Below are positions 44,152 to 61,796 of a stretch of 64,000 nucleotides of DNA, one piece after another (the first letter of the stretch is position 1; every line of letters starts with the position of its first letter). The translations under genes and the position numbers were made by a program. Where the stretch lies: the NCBI GenBank assembly GCA_027972325.1, contig JAPMOS010000007.1, forward strand, positions 870,001-934,000, given 5' to 3'. The notes beneath the pieces were generated by a model that did not search any database, had not been told where the DNA came from, and worked only from the letters and a program-made list of their open reading frames with translations. The DNA comes from Paratrimastix pyriformis. Its lineage: Eukaryota > Preaxostyla > Paratrimastigidae.

Positions 44152-46079
44152 GGAGGGGGAGGAAGGACGGACGAGTACGCGGAATTGGCTGCCAGGGCCG
44201 CGGCCAGGGCCGGGGTCATGTGGGCGTCGGGGGGGAAGGACGACCCGGCCCCTGTGCTCACGCCCCCTTGGGGTGCGGCCAGGCCCGGGCCGGCGGCGGC
44301 AGGGTGCAGCATCTGGCCGCGCGAGAGCCGCTCCAGTTGTTGCTGGAAGTCGGCTGGCAGGGGGGGTCGGATGAAAAAAGGAGGGGTGTCCGCGTAGTGA
44401 GAGCAGTGCAGCGCAGGGGAGGAAGAAGGCGTGTGGTGGGGTGGGTGAGCGGGTGGGGTGGGTGAGTGAGCCAGACCCTGCTGCCGGGTGAGGGTCTCCA
44501 GGATGGTCACCAGTGGCTCTGGAGGCTACAGGGGGGACGGAAGGAGGTTGAATCGCATTCGGCAGGAATGATAGCACGTGCACACCGGCCCGGATCGTGC
44601 AGACCTTCCCTCTCCCGTCCAGCTGGGCCGCGTCACGCAGCGTCTACGGTGGGGCGCGGGGACGTGACGCACACGGCCCGGGCAGATCCCATGGGGGGCA
44701 GATGGCGGACCGACCGCCCGATGGGAGGGGGACAGAACAGCACGAAGAATGGTCCGGCCGGGTGAGGAGGAGACCGAGATGAGGGGTGTCCGTGTGGGTG
44801 GGTGGGTGGGTGGGTGGGTGGGGGACAGGGATGGGGTTGGGTGGGCGGCGCACCTTCTCGCGGATCAGGTCTTCGATGCGATGCGCCAGGCCGTCCTCGA
44901 GAACGTTCAGCCGCTGTGTCGCCCCCCGGCACCAACCACCCCACCGACCCATCGCCCCACCGACCCACCGAAGCGTTAATCAGAGGAGTGTCACGCCCAG
45001 GTGAGCCATTTCAGGGGCACTTTGAGGGGGGTGGCGTGCGCCAACCCGCAGACCCTGTTGAATTGGGTCTCGAGGTTTGTCTGCCGGTGGGCGAGCTCCT
45101 CAACCCGGGTGGCCAGCGCCTCCTGGCCCTGCCCGCACCCCAAGCAGTCGCCCCCACCCAGAGAGACGCGAGCGGGTGAGGTGGGGCGAATGCAAGGCAG
45201 GCAGGGGCCCTGGGGTGGATGGGCGCCACGGACTTTGGTGACCTGCCCCTGGAGAGCCACCACGGCGGCCCGGATCTCCTCCGTCCGGGCGGCCAGTGAG
45301 GGCAGCTGCTCCAGGCGCCCCTGGTGGGCCAGCTGGCGGTGGCGGGTCTCGTCCAACGAGGCCGCCATGACGCCCATCTGCGCCGCCCCCCCGGGAGGGG
45401 ATGATGCCGGGCACGGGCAGGAGGCGGACGGGAGGGATCCACAATTTGATTCCACGAGAGGGGTCGCGGGAGGAGAGGAGAGGCTCGGGGGGGAAGCAGA
45501 CCCTTTGCAAAAGGTCGGCCTTGACCATCGTCGCATCGCGGCTGAGGGTGGCCACGTCGCAGGCCAGGGCGCGCGAGGCCCGGGTCGTCTCCTGGCGCCT
45601 ATCCGTCCAGATGTTGTTACCCCGGGGGTGGGTCGGACGCCCCAGAAAATCAACAGACAGTGTCCCGAGGGCAGCATCGACCGGGGTGACCAACTTGCGG
45701 CACTCCTCCAGGATGGCCAGTTCGGATTGGCGGTACTGCAGTGTGAAAAGAAGAGTAACGAGGGAGGTGCGCACAAACAAGAAGGGCGAACCTGTTCGTG
45801 AGTCATGATGTTCGCGCTGATGTGTTGCTGAAAACGTTGCAGCGTTGTGGCGATGGCATCAAATCGATTGACCGATTCGCTCTTCCCTTCGTGAACGTTA
45901 GAATATGAAGGGGAAATGTGACGAAGCAGACACTCCCCGAACGAATCCCGCAGGGTAGCAACGTCAGAGTCCATGTCAATCTTTATCTGGTTCAATGCCG
46001 TATTCATGGCAGCCAATTTCTTTTCTTTGCGTGGTCCTGGAGATTTCGAACGTCTTGGCGATTTCGACGGGGTCTGCAT
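43390..46079 (-). CDS. coiled-coil protein with disordered C-terminus
   Basis: I do not recognise this family. The likely start is MQTPSKSPRRSKSPGPRKEK (basic, Ser-Pro rich), chosen because family-like helix content begins here; an upstream Met at 46190 is possible. Helical segments follow in separate exons: ATLRDSFGECLLRHISPSY, FDAIATTLQRFQQHISANI, YRQSELAILEECRKLVTPVD, LDETRHRQLAHQGRLEQLP, EALATRVEELAHRQTNLETQ and VLEDGLAHRIEDLIREK. The last part is Ala/Ser/Thr-rich with a short His-rich stretch and ends GPRGEPIGTDATR. Heptad-like spacing suggests a long coiled coil, as in structural, centrosomal or nuclear-pore proteins. It starts only 115 bases past the stop of MAU2. Confidence 0.55.
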
Positions 46080-46193
46080 GCTCGGGGGCTCCGCCCGGAT
46101 TTGCGAGTTTGAAGGAAATAGGATAGCCGGTTGAACCCAAGGGTCAAGCAAGTTCACACCTTTTTTCAAAATAAAGACAGAGAAAAGCATTTT

Positions 46194-51977
<5,784 letters not shown>

Positions 51978-52098
51978 CTGTCAAAAACAGAGCAAAAGGT
52001 TGTGGATGTGAACGGCGGGGTTATTCGCCACCCCGCAAAAACATCATCGCGTGGCGTGAATCGGGCAGAAAAGAAAGAAACCGGGTTCGTCGGTGGGT

Positions 52099-54443
52099 TT
52101 ACTCGGCAAAGTCCCCCCCGGCGCCCCGCGAGCCGTGCACCAGCCAAGCCAGCACCATCAGGGCCCACGCCAGGAAGTCGCGCATCCGGCGGCCGTCGAT
52201 GGGCGCCGGCCTGCGTGGCTGCCCACCAGGGGCGGGAGCGGCCGGGTGGGCGGTGTCCGTCTCCTCGGCCGGGAGGGTGGCCGGGTCCGAATCCCAGGCG
52301 ACCCGCTCCGCGCCCTGCGCCGCGTGCTCGGGGGTGGTGGCGGCAGCCGAGGAGGCCTCATTGCTGCCCCCGGCGGTAGTCGCGCCCGCCCCGTCGGCGG
52401 CCAGCCGATGCAGGGCCCGCAGCGAGTCAAACGGGTCCCGCGGGGCGGCCGGGCTCCTCTCGAGGGGCGGGGCAGGCAGGAAGGGGTCCGAACCAGGGGC
52501 GGCGGCGGGGTCCTCGTCACCCGATGGAGGCTGCAGGCCGCCCAGGGGCGAGAGCCGCATGGGGACGCTGGGCAGGTCCGTGAAGCGGCGCGGGGCCGGG
52601 GTGGCGGGCCCCGTCGAGGAGAGGGGCGGCAGCTCCTCCCCGCGCAGGCCGGTCCCCTGGAAGACGGCCGCCATCCCGCCCAGCCCCAGCCCGCCGCCCA
52701 GCCCGCCGAAGGGCGGCGGAAGCCCAAAGGCCCCAGCGGCCCCGGGGCGGCGGCCCCCCGAGATGATGACCACCCGGCGGAAGGGCCCTCCGGGCGGCAG
52801 GCCAGGCAGGCCGGCGGCCGTGTGCGGGGGGGCGGCAGGGCCCGTCTGGTTGCCCCCGGGGGTGGCCGGCCTCCCCTCGCCGCCGGGGGCCGCCATGCGC
52901 GAGGTCAGGTCGATCTCGGCCGAGACGGGGAGGCCGGCCCCGGGGGGCCCACCGCCCCCGCCCCCGGCGGCGGCCATCAGAGGTCCCATGATGGAGGGCA
53001 GGACCTGGTTCAGGATCTGGTCGAGCTCCTGTGGGGAGGGCGGGCCCCCGCCCAGGCTGGGGTCGCGCCGGGCCCGGATCATCAGCATCATCCGGGGCGG
53101 CGGGCCCTCCCCGGGCGCCGCCCCACCGCCCGGGACCTCCGTCGTGGGGGGGAGCAGGCCCGGCGGGAAGAGGGCCGCGGCGGCGCTCCCCCGGGCGGTG
53201 GCGGTGGGCAGACGGGTGGCCGTGATGACCCGGGTGGTGCCGGGGAAGGGGAAGGGGAAGGGAAAAGCGGACGGGGAGGAGGAGGCAGAGCCGGGGGCCC
53301 GGCGGGGCATGTGTCGTGACGACGGCGTGGGGTGGTCCGCGGCGGCCGGGGGTGGCGTGGAAGGAGGTGGTGCTGGCTGCGGGGGTGTGCGGCGGCGGTG
53401 TGGGCTGGGCAGGACGAACGGGGCGAACATGTGCGGGTCCGGGCCCATGGCCGGGGGGCCGCCGGCCGACCCGGGGCGGGCGGAGGTGGCGGTGGCGGTG
53501 GATGTGGGGGGGGCCGGGGCCGGGGGCGAGGCGGGCAGGGCGAAGATGGAGCTGAGCAGGTGGGCCAGCTGGTCGTCGGGCGGCGGAGAAGGAGGCGACG
53601 ACCCCGGGGAGGGCGCCGCCGTGGCGGAGGACAGGAATTGGTTGAGCCAGGAGGAGGAGGGGGAGGAGGGGGGCCGTCGCGCGGCCCGCGGAAGGCCGCC
53701 CGTGAAGATGGCTCGGGCGGGGGGTGTCGACGCGCGGCGGCCGGCGGGCGGCGGGGGCGAGCGGGGCGGCTGCGGGGCCGGGGCGCGGGGGTCGGGGAAC
53801 CGGATCCAGCTGTGCCGCAAGACGACCGGGTCGGCGGCGGCTGCGGGGGCGGCGCGACCCCCCGGCGGTGGCGACGCGGGGCGGCGGGCCGCAGCGGGCG
53901 GAACCCCGACGAGGGTCGGCGGCGCGAGGGCGGCGAAGGGCGCCCACCAGCCCTCGTCGGGCCCTGCTGGGTGGGGCCGATGGCCGGGCCCATGGTGCCC
54001 GCTGGCGGTCGGCGAGTGCCGCGGTGGGGGCGGGGGCGGGGGCGGGAAGCACCACGGGGTGGCGTCGTAGGGATCGGGGGCGTGGCCGGGGTGGCGCGCG
54101 GCCGCCGCAACGGCGGCAGCGGGGCGGTCGGGGCGGCGGCTGCAGGACGGGTGCCGCAGCGGGGGCGGAAGCAGCATGGGGCTGCGGGGATGGTGGCGGT
54201 GGTGGCGGTGGTGGTGGTGGGTGCGCGGCGGGGCCCCGGTGAGGAGCAGCCGGCGCAGGAAGGGCGAGTCGCCACGCATCAGGTCGGCCGGGCCTGCCCG
54301 GGGGCGGGACCGGGACCGGGAGCGGGAACGGGGGTGGGAGCCGAGGTCGGGCGATGAGGGCGAGCTGGTGGCCGACGGGGCGCGGGCGCGGCGGTGCAGC
54401 CGGGGCCGGGTGCGCCGGTGGGGGCTGGCGCCCGGCCGCTGGT

Positions 54444-54495
<52 letters not shown>

Positions 54496-56517
54496 ATCGT
54501 CAGCCGGGTCGTACGGGTTTGGCCGCCGGGCGCGGACGGGGGCCGAGGCGTGGCCCAGGGCCCATGGGGGCGGCCATCGGGCGGCAAGCAGGGGCGGGCG
54601 CCGCAGCCGGGCGGCGGCGGGGGCCGGGCGGTGCGGCCGGGCGGCCTCCTCCTCGTCCTCATCCTCATCCCCATCGTCCTCCTCCTCCTCCTCCTCCTCC
54701 TCCTCCTCCTCCTCCTCCTCCTCCTCCTCCTCCTCCTCCTCCTCCTCCTCCTCCTCCTCCCCGTCGTCGTCATCGTCATCATCGTCGTCCTCGCTCCCGC
54801 CGGGGGCGCCGTTGCTGTACACGGAGGCGGACAGGGGGCTGCAGGGCGACTCGTCGGGGGCGCCCGGGGCGGCCTCGCCCCCGACCTCCACCACCGCCAC
54901 CTCGCTGCCCTCGCCGCCCTCTTCATCGTCATCATCATCATCGTCGTCATCGTCATTTTCGGCGCTGGAGCCGAAGAACCCCGACGGGCTGCCCGTGCGC
55001 GGGGGGAGCGCGGAGGAGGGTGCGGGCGAGGGCGGCGATGGGCTGAAGGCGCGTGGGGGTGGCCCCGGGGAGAGCCACTCGTCGAACCCCGAGTCCATGA
55101 CCCCGGCCCAGAGCGGGTCCTCGGGGTGCCCGGGCGGGGCGTCGGCCTGGTCGGGGACCGAGGCCTCGAGGGGCAAGAAGCCCCCCGTGAAGTCCGGCCA
55201 GGGCGTGGTGGCGGACGGGCCCCGGCCCCGGCGCGGCCGTCGGGCCCCGGGGCGGCCGTGGGCCTGGTCGGGCCGGGGGCGTGGGGTGCGGTGCCTCAGG
55301 AAGGAATCCTGTGAGTACGACCGGCGCATGCCGCCGCGGGCCGCCGCCGCGGGTGGGGTGGAGTTCTCCGGGGTCCGGGTGGCGGGCGGGTCCCGGCCGG
55401 CCGTGATGAAGTCGATGAAGCCCTGGTAGGTCAGGCTGAGCGGGCGCAGGTGCTGGCTGGCGGACAGGCTGCTGGTGGGGGACCGGTCCGGTGGGTGGGT
55501 GGAGGCGGGGCAGCTTGCGGGCGGAGTGCCGGGCGTGGCCGTGGGCGTGGCGGGGGTTGGGGAGGGGGTCGAGGTGGGCGCTGCTGCCGCCGGGGGGGAA
55601 GATGCGCCCGCGGGGGTGGGGGTCGAGGGGGAGGGGGTGGAGGGAGACACCGGGGTTCCGGATGCCGGCGGGGCGGCGGTCCCCTGGGTTCCAGCCGCCT
55701 GGGGGACGACCGGCTCTGGGACCAGGCAAAAGTCGGCAAGGTCCCGGTTGCCCGTGAAGGTGCCGTGAGCCGCCTGAAGGTGAAAAACGGGTTGCCGCGC
55801 AAAGGATGGCGGGATCGACGATGACGTGAAGAAGAACCGGTGGGAGAGGAGGACACAGACCCGAATGATCGCCCGACACACGGCTTCTTGCTGGCGGGTG
55901 GCAAAGCGCGGCTCCAAAAAGAACCGCCGGTCGGCAAGTGGGTTTGGGAGGACTCGGGTCCCAAAGCTAGGATTGTTGGGGAACCGACAATGTGGGATCA
56001 AGTGGTGACGGGAAGGCATCACAGACTCATTCTCGTCCAGGAAGTACCCGGCTTCCCTGCTTTCCAAGAGCCAGCAGTAGGGCAAAACCCACGCGCCCAT
56101 GAGACTCAAGGTCATGGATTTGACGGTCCGGTGATGCCGAGAAGGAATGAGAATGTGTGTGATGTGATCCAGGTCGTTGAGTTCCAGTTGACCGCCCAAG
56201 AGAGTCACAGAAATGGATGCATCGCGGATGGAGCCTGGCGCAAAGCCCGACAGGGCGATCTTCCGATGTCGACCATCACACCACATCCGCCGAAAGTGAG
56301 CCTGCCACCCGCCAAGAACAGCAGGCCCAGAACGGACTCGCGGAAACCAGTCTTTGCTCATCCTTTCCCAAAACTGGGGATCTCGCAGCAAGGTGCTGAA
56401 ACGCTTGTTGACCAACGAGAGCGGAGCAAGCAATCGGGGCAATCGAAGAAGACACATAATATTGAGGAGAATGTGATTGGGGAGATCAGGCAGGAGTCGC
56501 GGTGGTGGAGTGTTCAT
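52099..56517 (-). CDS. long F-box protein with acidic and Pro-rich body
   Basis: A single open frame of about 1470 codons, unusual here because most genes are split. The start MNTPPPRLLPDLPNHILLNI leads directly into an F-box (LLRLPRLLAPLSLVNKRFS, then LLRDPQFWERM). F-boxes bind SKP1 in SCF ubiquitin ligases. A conserved-looking region follows to about 55.7 kb (DWFPRVRSGPAVLGGWQAHF, ISVTLLGGQLELNDLD, LSLMGAWVLPYCWLLE, GYFLDENESVMPSRHHLIPH, TFTGNRDLADFCLVPEP). The rest is Pro/Ser/Ala-rich with an acidic block coded by CTC and GTC triplets near 54.66-54.80 kb and Gly-Asp repeats at 54.45-54.50 kb. The C-terminus has a hydrophobic segment FLAWALMVLAWLVHG, possibly a tail anchor. An upstream in-frame Met at 56859 overlaps the divergent gene, so 56517 is preferred. 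Confidence 0.72.
54449..54795. repeat. GTCGCC and CTC arrays coding acidic tracts
   Basis: GTCGCC hexamers at 54449-54497 read as Gly-Asp dipeptides, and the CTC array at about 54674-54760 reads as poly-Glu on the - strand, within the F-box protein. Confidence 0.85.
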
Positions 56518-56611
56518 CGGTTGCTCTGCGACCGAGTTCCGTCGCGTGTCCTGCATCGCCAAGGTTTGATAAACCAGCGTCGAAAATCGTCTGGTCCATT
56601 GCCTCAAAACC

Positions 56612-57152
56612 ATGCGCTTTGGCATCGTTGTTGTCTTCGCGGCGCTCTGCGGGCTTGCGATGGCGCGCCCTGAGCGGGTTGGAGAACACGATTGGCGAAG
56701 CTGCCACAATTTCCCCGTTCTCAACGAAACTTGCATTGAAGTGTTCCTCAATGAGCAGTCTCTCAATGTCAGCATTCGTCTGATTGTCAACAACCACACG
56801 GTCTTCGAGGAAGACCTCTCGGCCACCCATCTTTGCCTGGATGATACCGAATTGATCAAGCTGATCGAGCTTGTTCCTGCTCTTGCACCCTACAAGAAGT
56901 TGATCGACGAGATCGTGAAGGTGCGCAAGTTCATCCCGGCGGAAGTCTTCTCTGTTTGCCTTGACGTCGAAGATCTTGAGATCACCAAGAAATTCGCCAA
57001 GGGCTGCGTCGATATGGATATTGTGCTCATGTGCTGGGAGAAGGTCGCACTGTCCTTTGTCCCCATTCACAGGCTGATCCTTCCCTCATTCAACACAGAA
57101 ATGCCTCTGGAAGGGCACCGAGCCCATGGGCTGCTTCAACATCCCCCTGTAA
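56612..57152 (+). CDS. small secreted Cys-containing protein (DUF4773-like)
   Basis: Two exons (56612-57043 and 57099-57152, GT-AG, phase 0) give 161 residues. The start MRFGIVVVFAALCGLAMARP is a signal peptide with a cleavage site near AMA-RP. The mature part has EVFLNEQSLNVSIRLIVN, HTVFEEDLSATHLCLDD and SVCLDVEDLEITKKFAKGC, and after splicing ends KKCLWKGTEPMGCFNIPL. Even cysteine spacing and amphipathic strands resemble secreted DUF4773-type domains of unknown function; that match is by eye and weak. Asn-x-Thr/Ser sites suggest glycosylation. Base composition is lower in GC than in most neighbours. It is divergent from the F-box gene (94 bases) and convergent with DNase II. Confidence 0.75.
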
Positions 57153-57364
57153 ATTCACGAATAACCTGCCCCAATATTTCATCAATATTCCATCAACGCC
57201 CACCAGAGTGATGAGGGGGTGCGCCGAAAAAAGGAAGGCGAAGCACGCACACAACGCAAAACAGAGGTTCAGCAAGGAGAGCGAACCAAGTCAGAGAAGA
57301 AGCTATTTGAGATAGAAGAGTTATTTGGGGGATGATACAAAGGAAGCCATCGGCTCCGCGGCTA

Positions 57365-59895
57365 TTAGCACTCCTCAAGCGTAGCAATGATCGAGTTGAA
57401 AAATGTCCAGATGCGCTTGTTCTGGTAGCAGATCTGGAAAGTGGAGGGAAGGGGAGTGTCAGTTAGTGGCGCCGAAGCACAAGACAAGGAGACAGACCGC
57501 ACCGCCGCCACGCTTCCGCTGGCTAGCCATCCTGTTGATGCCCCCGATGCAGACCCAAGGCTTACTCTCGGCTAGGCAGGACGAGGGACGGTGAAAGTGC
57601 TGTCGTGGACGATGACAGACTGAGAGAGATGCCCCACTTGCTGTGATCCTGGGTTTCCTTCCAGGAGATGCCATCAATTTGGACGTTCTTGACATTGACA
57701 CTCTTGTAGGCATACTCAGGAGGGCAGAACCCGCTGAACTGGAAGATGATGAAGGATTGAGCAAATGGAAAGAAAGAGAGAGCAGACATAGGGTCGCATC
57801 CAAGTCTCCCATGCCATGGGAATCTTCAGATGGGGCTCGATGAGGTCTTCATCAAGGTCCTTACCCCACGCGGCATTCTTGGCGAACCTGGCCGGAGCAG
57901 AAAGAGAATGATTGCCGGCGAACCAAACCGAGGCTCCAACCCACAGGCAGAAAAGCTCGCTCGCCATGTGCACAACAACAGCCGCTACAAATTTCGAGGT
58001 GCGGAGACTGGATGAGTTCCCGCAATTTGCGCATTTGGTGGCGCAGTGGACATTTGATGCATGGCCGGCAGAGGCACGAGACCTTGGGGTCGAAAATGTT
58101 CCCCAATACTATGAAAAAATAGTGGTGCCTTATTTGCAGAATCACAGCAACCAGATCCCCATTTGTTTGGTGGCCATTTCAAAGGATCACCAATCTTTGA
58201 TGGGTACGGTCTGGTTTGTATCCTTACAAAAAAATTATACAGTGTTGGCCTCAGGCAGCGATCGAGAACCAAGATCTTCCACCACGCCCCGACCTTCTCC
58301 CATGGCTCTGTGCCGTTTATGTTGCGCCACAATACCGTGGCCAGGGTGTGGGCGCCGCTTTAATCGACGAAATCACAAGGATCGCCCGTGCAGTGCCTGT
58401 CCCACATTTATACCTTTGGTGCGAAGAAGGTCCATTAGAGACTATGTACGGGAAACATGGTCTGGTCGAACACATATCACTGACGTGCGCATCTCGATTC
58501 CCTGCGTAGGATACACTCGACACCTCAGAATGTGGTATTTGGGTTTGTTGTCTGATTTTTCCGGTTGATCATTTCTCTTTTCCCCTTTAGGTCGGTACAT
58601 TTTGGTGCTCAAAGCCACCTTTTCGGAGCCCCTCCCCGGGCCCCAGGCCGCCCATGCAGATTAACCCGAAAATATGAAATATGCTTCGCCAAACTCAACC
58701 CGGGAGGAGGACAGACCCAGTCATGGTCACGCCACCCTGGGTGGTCACCTCGAGGATGCTCTTGGCCCCGACCTGAACGCGGGTGATGGTCGGGGCATGG
58801 AAAGGAGAGAGGGTGAGGAAATGGGGGAGGGCGGACAGCGGAGTGCGCGGAGATGTGGAGACGGGCAGGGCGTGGACAAACCCCGAGAACGGCCTGGCCG
58901 TGCATCGCATCGAGGATGTTCGGGAGGACGAATTCGAGCGCCTCGGGCATGTGGCTCTCGTAGACAAAGGGCCGCTGTGCGTGTGTGTGGGTGGGGTGGG
59001 GGGTGGGGGGTGGGGGGTGGGAGGAGGAGATGAGGACGAGAACGGCGATGACGGAGCAACTGGGACCCACACAAAAGAAGATGGGACAGCGGCAGGGACA
59101 GCGGCAGGGACGGGCCTCATACTGAAGATGCGACCCGAGGGTGTTCAGCATGGAGGTGCCCAGGGTCAGGCAGATGGCGCTCTGCCCATAGATCACCTCG
59201 TCCTTGCTGCAAGTTACGAGAAATGGCAGGAACGCCAGAGAAGGAACAACCAATGAACCGCCAGAAGACGTCACGGGAGGACAGACCGGAAGTAATAGCC
59301 CAAATGGATCGGATTGAATGTCCGAGGGACCGAATGGAGAATCCAGAATGCCGAAGTGGCATCAAATCCAGTGACACCCTAAATGATCCGAGATGAAGGC
59401 CAATAAAAAGGAGTTCAGGACAACCTTGGTGTGCCCATACGAGGAACTGGCATTAAAATTGCCCGGTGGTTGGTCATTGTAAAACATGTAGCCAACTGTC
59501 TTCGATTGGTTCCCCGCGGAATAGAGCTGGTTCAGAGTCTGAGGGAACGCTCCGATGGTCGTGTCCTGGAGATTTGAGAAAGACTTCTTCAACGAAGTGG
59601 TCGTGGAGTCGATATAGTAGTACGCCCAGCCGCCAGCGACGTCTGGGTCATCTTCACCACTCAGCCGCGGTGCCTTCAAAACAATCCACCAATCAACAGG
59701 GTCACCTTCCTCGTTGCGGCATCCAATCTTGGCAAATACGCCAATGGCGAGGAACGAAACCAAAAAAAGGAGAAAATTTTGGGTCGGCAGTCCGACGGAG
59801 AAAACGGCCGTGACGGCGCAAAAACTGATAACGGGTGAAACCGGGGTCGTGATCCATAATCTTAGCCTGTCATCGGCGGAACGACACTTAGTCAT
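57365..59895 (-). CDS. deoxyribonuclease II (acid DNase)
   Basis: The start MTKCRSADDRLRLWITTPVS is followed by a hydrophobic signal-anchor (FLLFLVSFLAIGVFA). The DNase II signature follows: CRNEEGDPVDWWIVLKAP, GWAYYYIDS, then GHTKVVL (first His-x-Lys) and SAFWILHSVPR. VIYGQSAICLTLG and FVYESHMPEALEF follow, then GGVTMTG joined in phase across a 829-base intron (57888-58716) to FAKNAAWGKDLDEDLIEPHL. The end has QDHSKWGIS (second His-x-Lys), WVCIGGINRMASQRKRGGGA and a last exon with TFFNSIIATLEEC, stop 57365. From memory this follows human DNase II throughout ([28 protein letters not shown]). Known role: degrades DNA in acidic lysosome-like compartments, which suits a phagotroph. The large intron contains the whole GNAT gene on the other strand. 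Confidence 0.9.
57966..58509 (+). CDS. GNAT-family N-acetyltransferase
   Basis: Two exons give a compact GNAT protein. The first starts MCTTTAATNFEVRRLDEFPQ and runs to HQSLMGT. A GT-AG intron then joins in phase to AAIENQDLPPRPDLLPWLCA. The acetyl-CoA-binding motif A is clear (VYVAPQYRGQGVGAALIDEI, the Q/RxxGxG/A pattern), followed by VPHLYLWCEEGPLETMYGKH. Known role: transfers acetyl from acetyl-CoA to an amine; the substrate cannot be told. An in-frame upstream Met at 57912 would lengthen the protein by 18 residues. The whole gene sits inside a DNase II intron, antisense to it. Confidence 0.88.
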
Positions 59896-60375
59896 TCTGG
59901 AAAATTGGGGTTTTGGGGGGCGATTCGACCCACCAATCACCCTCAGCTCAGTTTCAGACCCTGGCCGTCAGTCGACTGCCATCTCTGTACAGATCTCTCG
60001 TTCCTGATGCTGCCAAAGATCCATCCCCAAATCCTCGGCCGGCACACTTTCCCCATTTTTCCATCTAGAGTCTCATCACCCGCGCCAGGCCGAGCTGAAA
60101 TTCACCGAATTTGGCGTGCGTCCGCCGCCGAAGCCGAACGGGGGTGGATAAAACTCACATGTTGGGACGAAGAAAGGAAGAGGCCAACGACGACAACAAA
60201 TAAACACAGAAAAAAAACTCGAACCAACACGGCCCACGCACAGGCCGCCACGGAAGGCCGCTGGGGCTGGGTGGTGGTGGTGGTGGTGGTGGTGATGGGC
60301 AGGGTCGATCGCCGGGGGGCCATCGACCTTGCGGAATCCGCCCACCCCGGCGGGGGGGACGCGCGCACCGCAGGG
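59896..60375. other. intergenic, no gene seen
   Basis: This stretch lies between the start of DNase II (-) and the stop of the SGTA-like gene (-). It holds a GGT microsatellite at about 60271-60295. The rest is probably the DNase II promoter and the 3' untranslated region of the TPR gene. Confidence 0.45.
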
Positions 60376-60769
60376 CTACTTGGCCTTGGCGGCCTTGGCG
60401 GGTTTGAGTCGGGTCGTGGGGGCGGGTGTGGGTGTGGGTGTGGGGGTGACGGCAGGGGGAGGAGGAGTGGGTGCGGGCGGGGCGACGGGCGGGGCGGCTG
60501 GGGGTGGAGTGGACGAAACGGGGAGGTGGGGCCGGCTGTTGCGGCGAGGCCGAAGGGCGGCCTCGTGGGGAGAGGCCGGGGCAGGGGGAGGCGGCAGGGG
60601 TCGGGGCCGCAGAGGAGGAGGAGGCGGTGGCGGGGAAGGGGTGGAGGCGACGGGGCGGGTGCGCTGCTGCTGCCGGACGGATCGCCGCTGACGTGCTGCT
60701 GGGCCGCGCGAAATTCCTCTTGGAATTTCTGTGGGCCACCAGGTGGAGGCAGCCAGCAACAGTTTTTTT

Positions 60770-60800
<31 letters not shown>

Positions 60801-61755
60801 GGGGCATGGGTGGGCATGGGTGGGTGGGAAGGAGAACGTGCCGTGAGTGTGCGTATGGGGGGGGGGGGGGGGGGGGGGGGGCAACCAGATGGGCTCCTCA
60901 AAATCGGGGAAGGGGGGCAATGCGATGGCCGGCAGAGGCGGCGGCGGGAGTGGGGACGGGGTGGGGTGGGGGGGGGGGGTGGGGGGGGGGGGGGGGGGGG
61001 GGGGGACGGGAGGGCCGGGCGGACGCTGTTGTTTGGGTCCAGCCGGACGGCCTGCTCGAAGGCCCGCATGGCCTCGGTGTGGCGCGACAGGCTGGCCAGG
61101 CACTGGCCCATGCGGGCGTGCGCCTTGGGGTAGGGTTCATGGCCACGGCTCGCTCGGCGTCTGGTGGTCCGGGTGGGGGGAATGGAGATTGGGGGGGGGG
61201 AGGAGGGGAGGGGGAGGATGGAGGAGGAGATAAATCGCGAGAAGGCGTAGGGTCCGGCAAAGTGTCCGGCAAAGTGTCCGGCAAGTGCGTGTCGGGGCCA
61301 CAGACCCACCAGGGCCTCGGGGAACCGGTGCAGCGAGCAGAGCGCGGTGGCGCGGTTGGCGTGGTAGATGGCGTCCTCGTGGAGCTGCAGGGCCTCCGAG
61401 TAGCAGGTGAGAGCCTCCTCAAACAGGTTCTGCTTGAAGAGCTGGTTGCCGGCCAACTTCAGCGCCTCGGCCCGCTTCTGAAGAGACTGACTTGGGGCGG
61501 CGGTGCTGTCGGCCGGGGTGGGGGAGGCCGCAGGCGCCGGGGTGGTGGAGGGGGGGGAGGAGGAGGCGGCGGCAGAGACGGTTGAGGGCGTCGGCTGGGG
61601 TGTTGTTGAGGTTGGCTGTGTTGATGATGGCTGTGCTGTGAGGAGGGGTGGCCCGGGGTTGGGCAGGAAGGGCACACAAAAGCAGGAAGGGGGCGAGGGT
61701 GCGTGGGTTTGAAGGTAGAAATGGATGATGTCCTGGGCAAGCTGTTGCGAATAAA
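60376..61755 (-). CDS. SGTA-like TPR co-chaperone
   Basis: An N-terminal helix (YSQQLAQDIIHFYLQTH) begins at an acceptor near 61755. A Ser/Thr/Pro linker follows, then TPR repeats. TPR 1 is AEALKLAGNQLFKQNLFEEA and LTCYSEALQLHEDAIYHANR, with ATALCSLHRFPEAL. After an intron come DAERAVAMNP, KAHARMGQCLASLSRHTEAM and RAFEQAVRLDPNNS. This tandem order and the Asn/Arg positions fit SGTA, which binds Hsp70/Hsp90 tails and hands tail-anchored proteins to the GET pathway. After the TPRs, FQEEFRAAQQHVS leads into a Pro-rich end with PTPTPTPAPTTRLKPAK. The usual Gln-rich C-terminal domain is not visible. Introns hold long T, C and mixed homopolymers at 60.76-61.01 kb. The 5' exon is not resolved. Confidence 0.7.
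60762..61012. repeat. cluster of homopolymers (T17, then G runs)
   Basis: A run of 17 T and about 24 G at 60762-60804, a run of about 20 G at 60858-60881 and runs totalling about 35 G at 60968-61005 lie in introns of the SGTA-like gene. On its sense strand they are C and A runs before splice acceptors. They are likely hotspots for length error in assembly. Confidence 0.85.
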
Positions 61756-61796
61756 CTGCAGATGGCGTGAGCGGCGTGATCGTTGTGGACGGTGGG

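Noticed and set aside
52099-56859. Longer start of the F-box protein at 56859
   Set aside because: The extra 114 residues are antisense to the secreted-protein exon and show no family content. The Met at 56517 stands directly before the F-box.
57365-57967. A separate small gene starting MASELFCLWVGASVWF on the - strand
   Set aside because: That start codon overlaps the GNAT start. The downstream exons are the C-terminal half of DNase II, and the supposed start lies in its intron upstream of a good acceptor.
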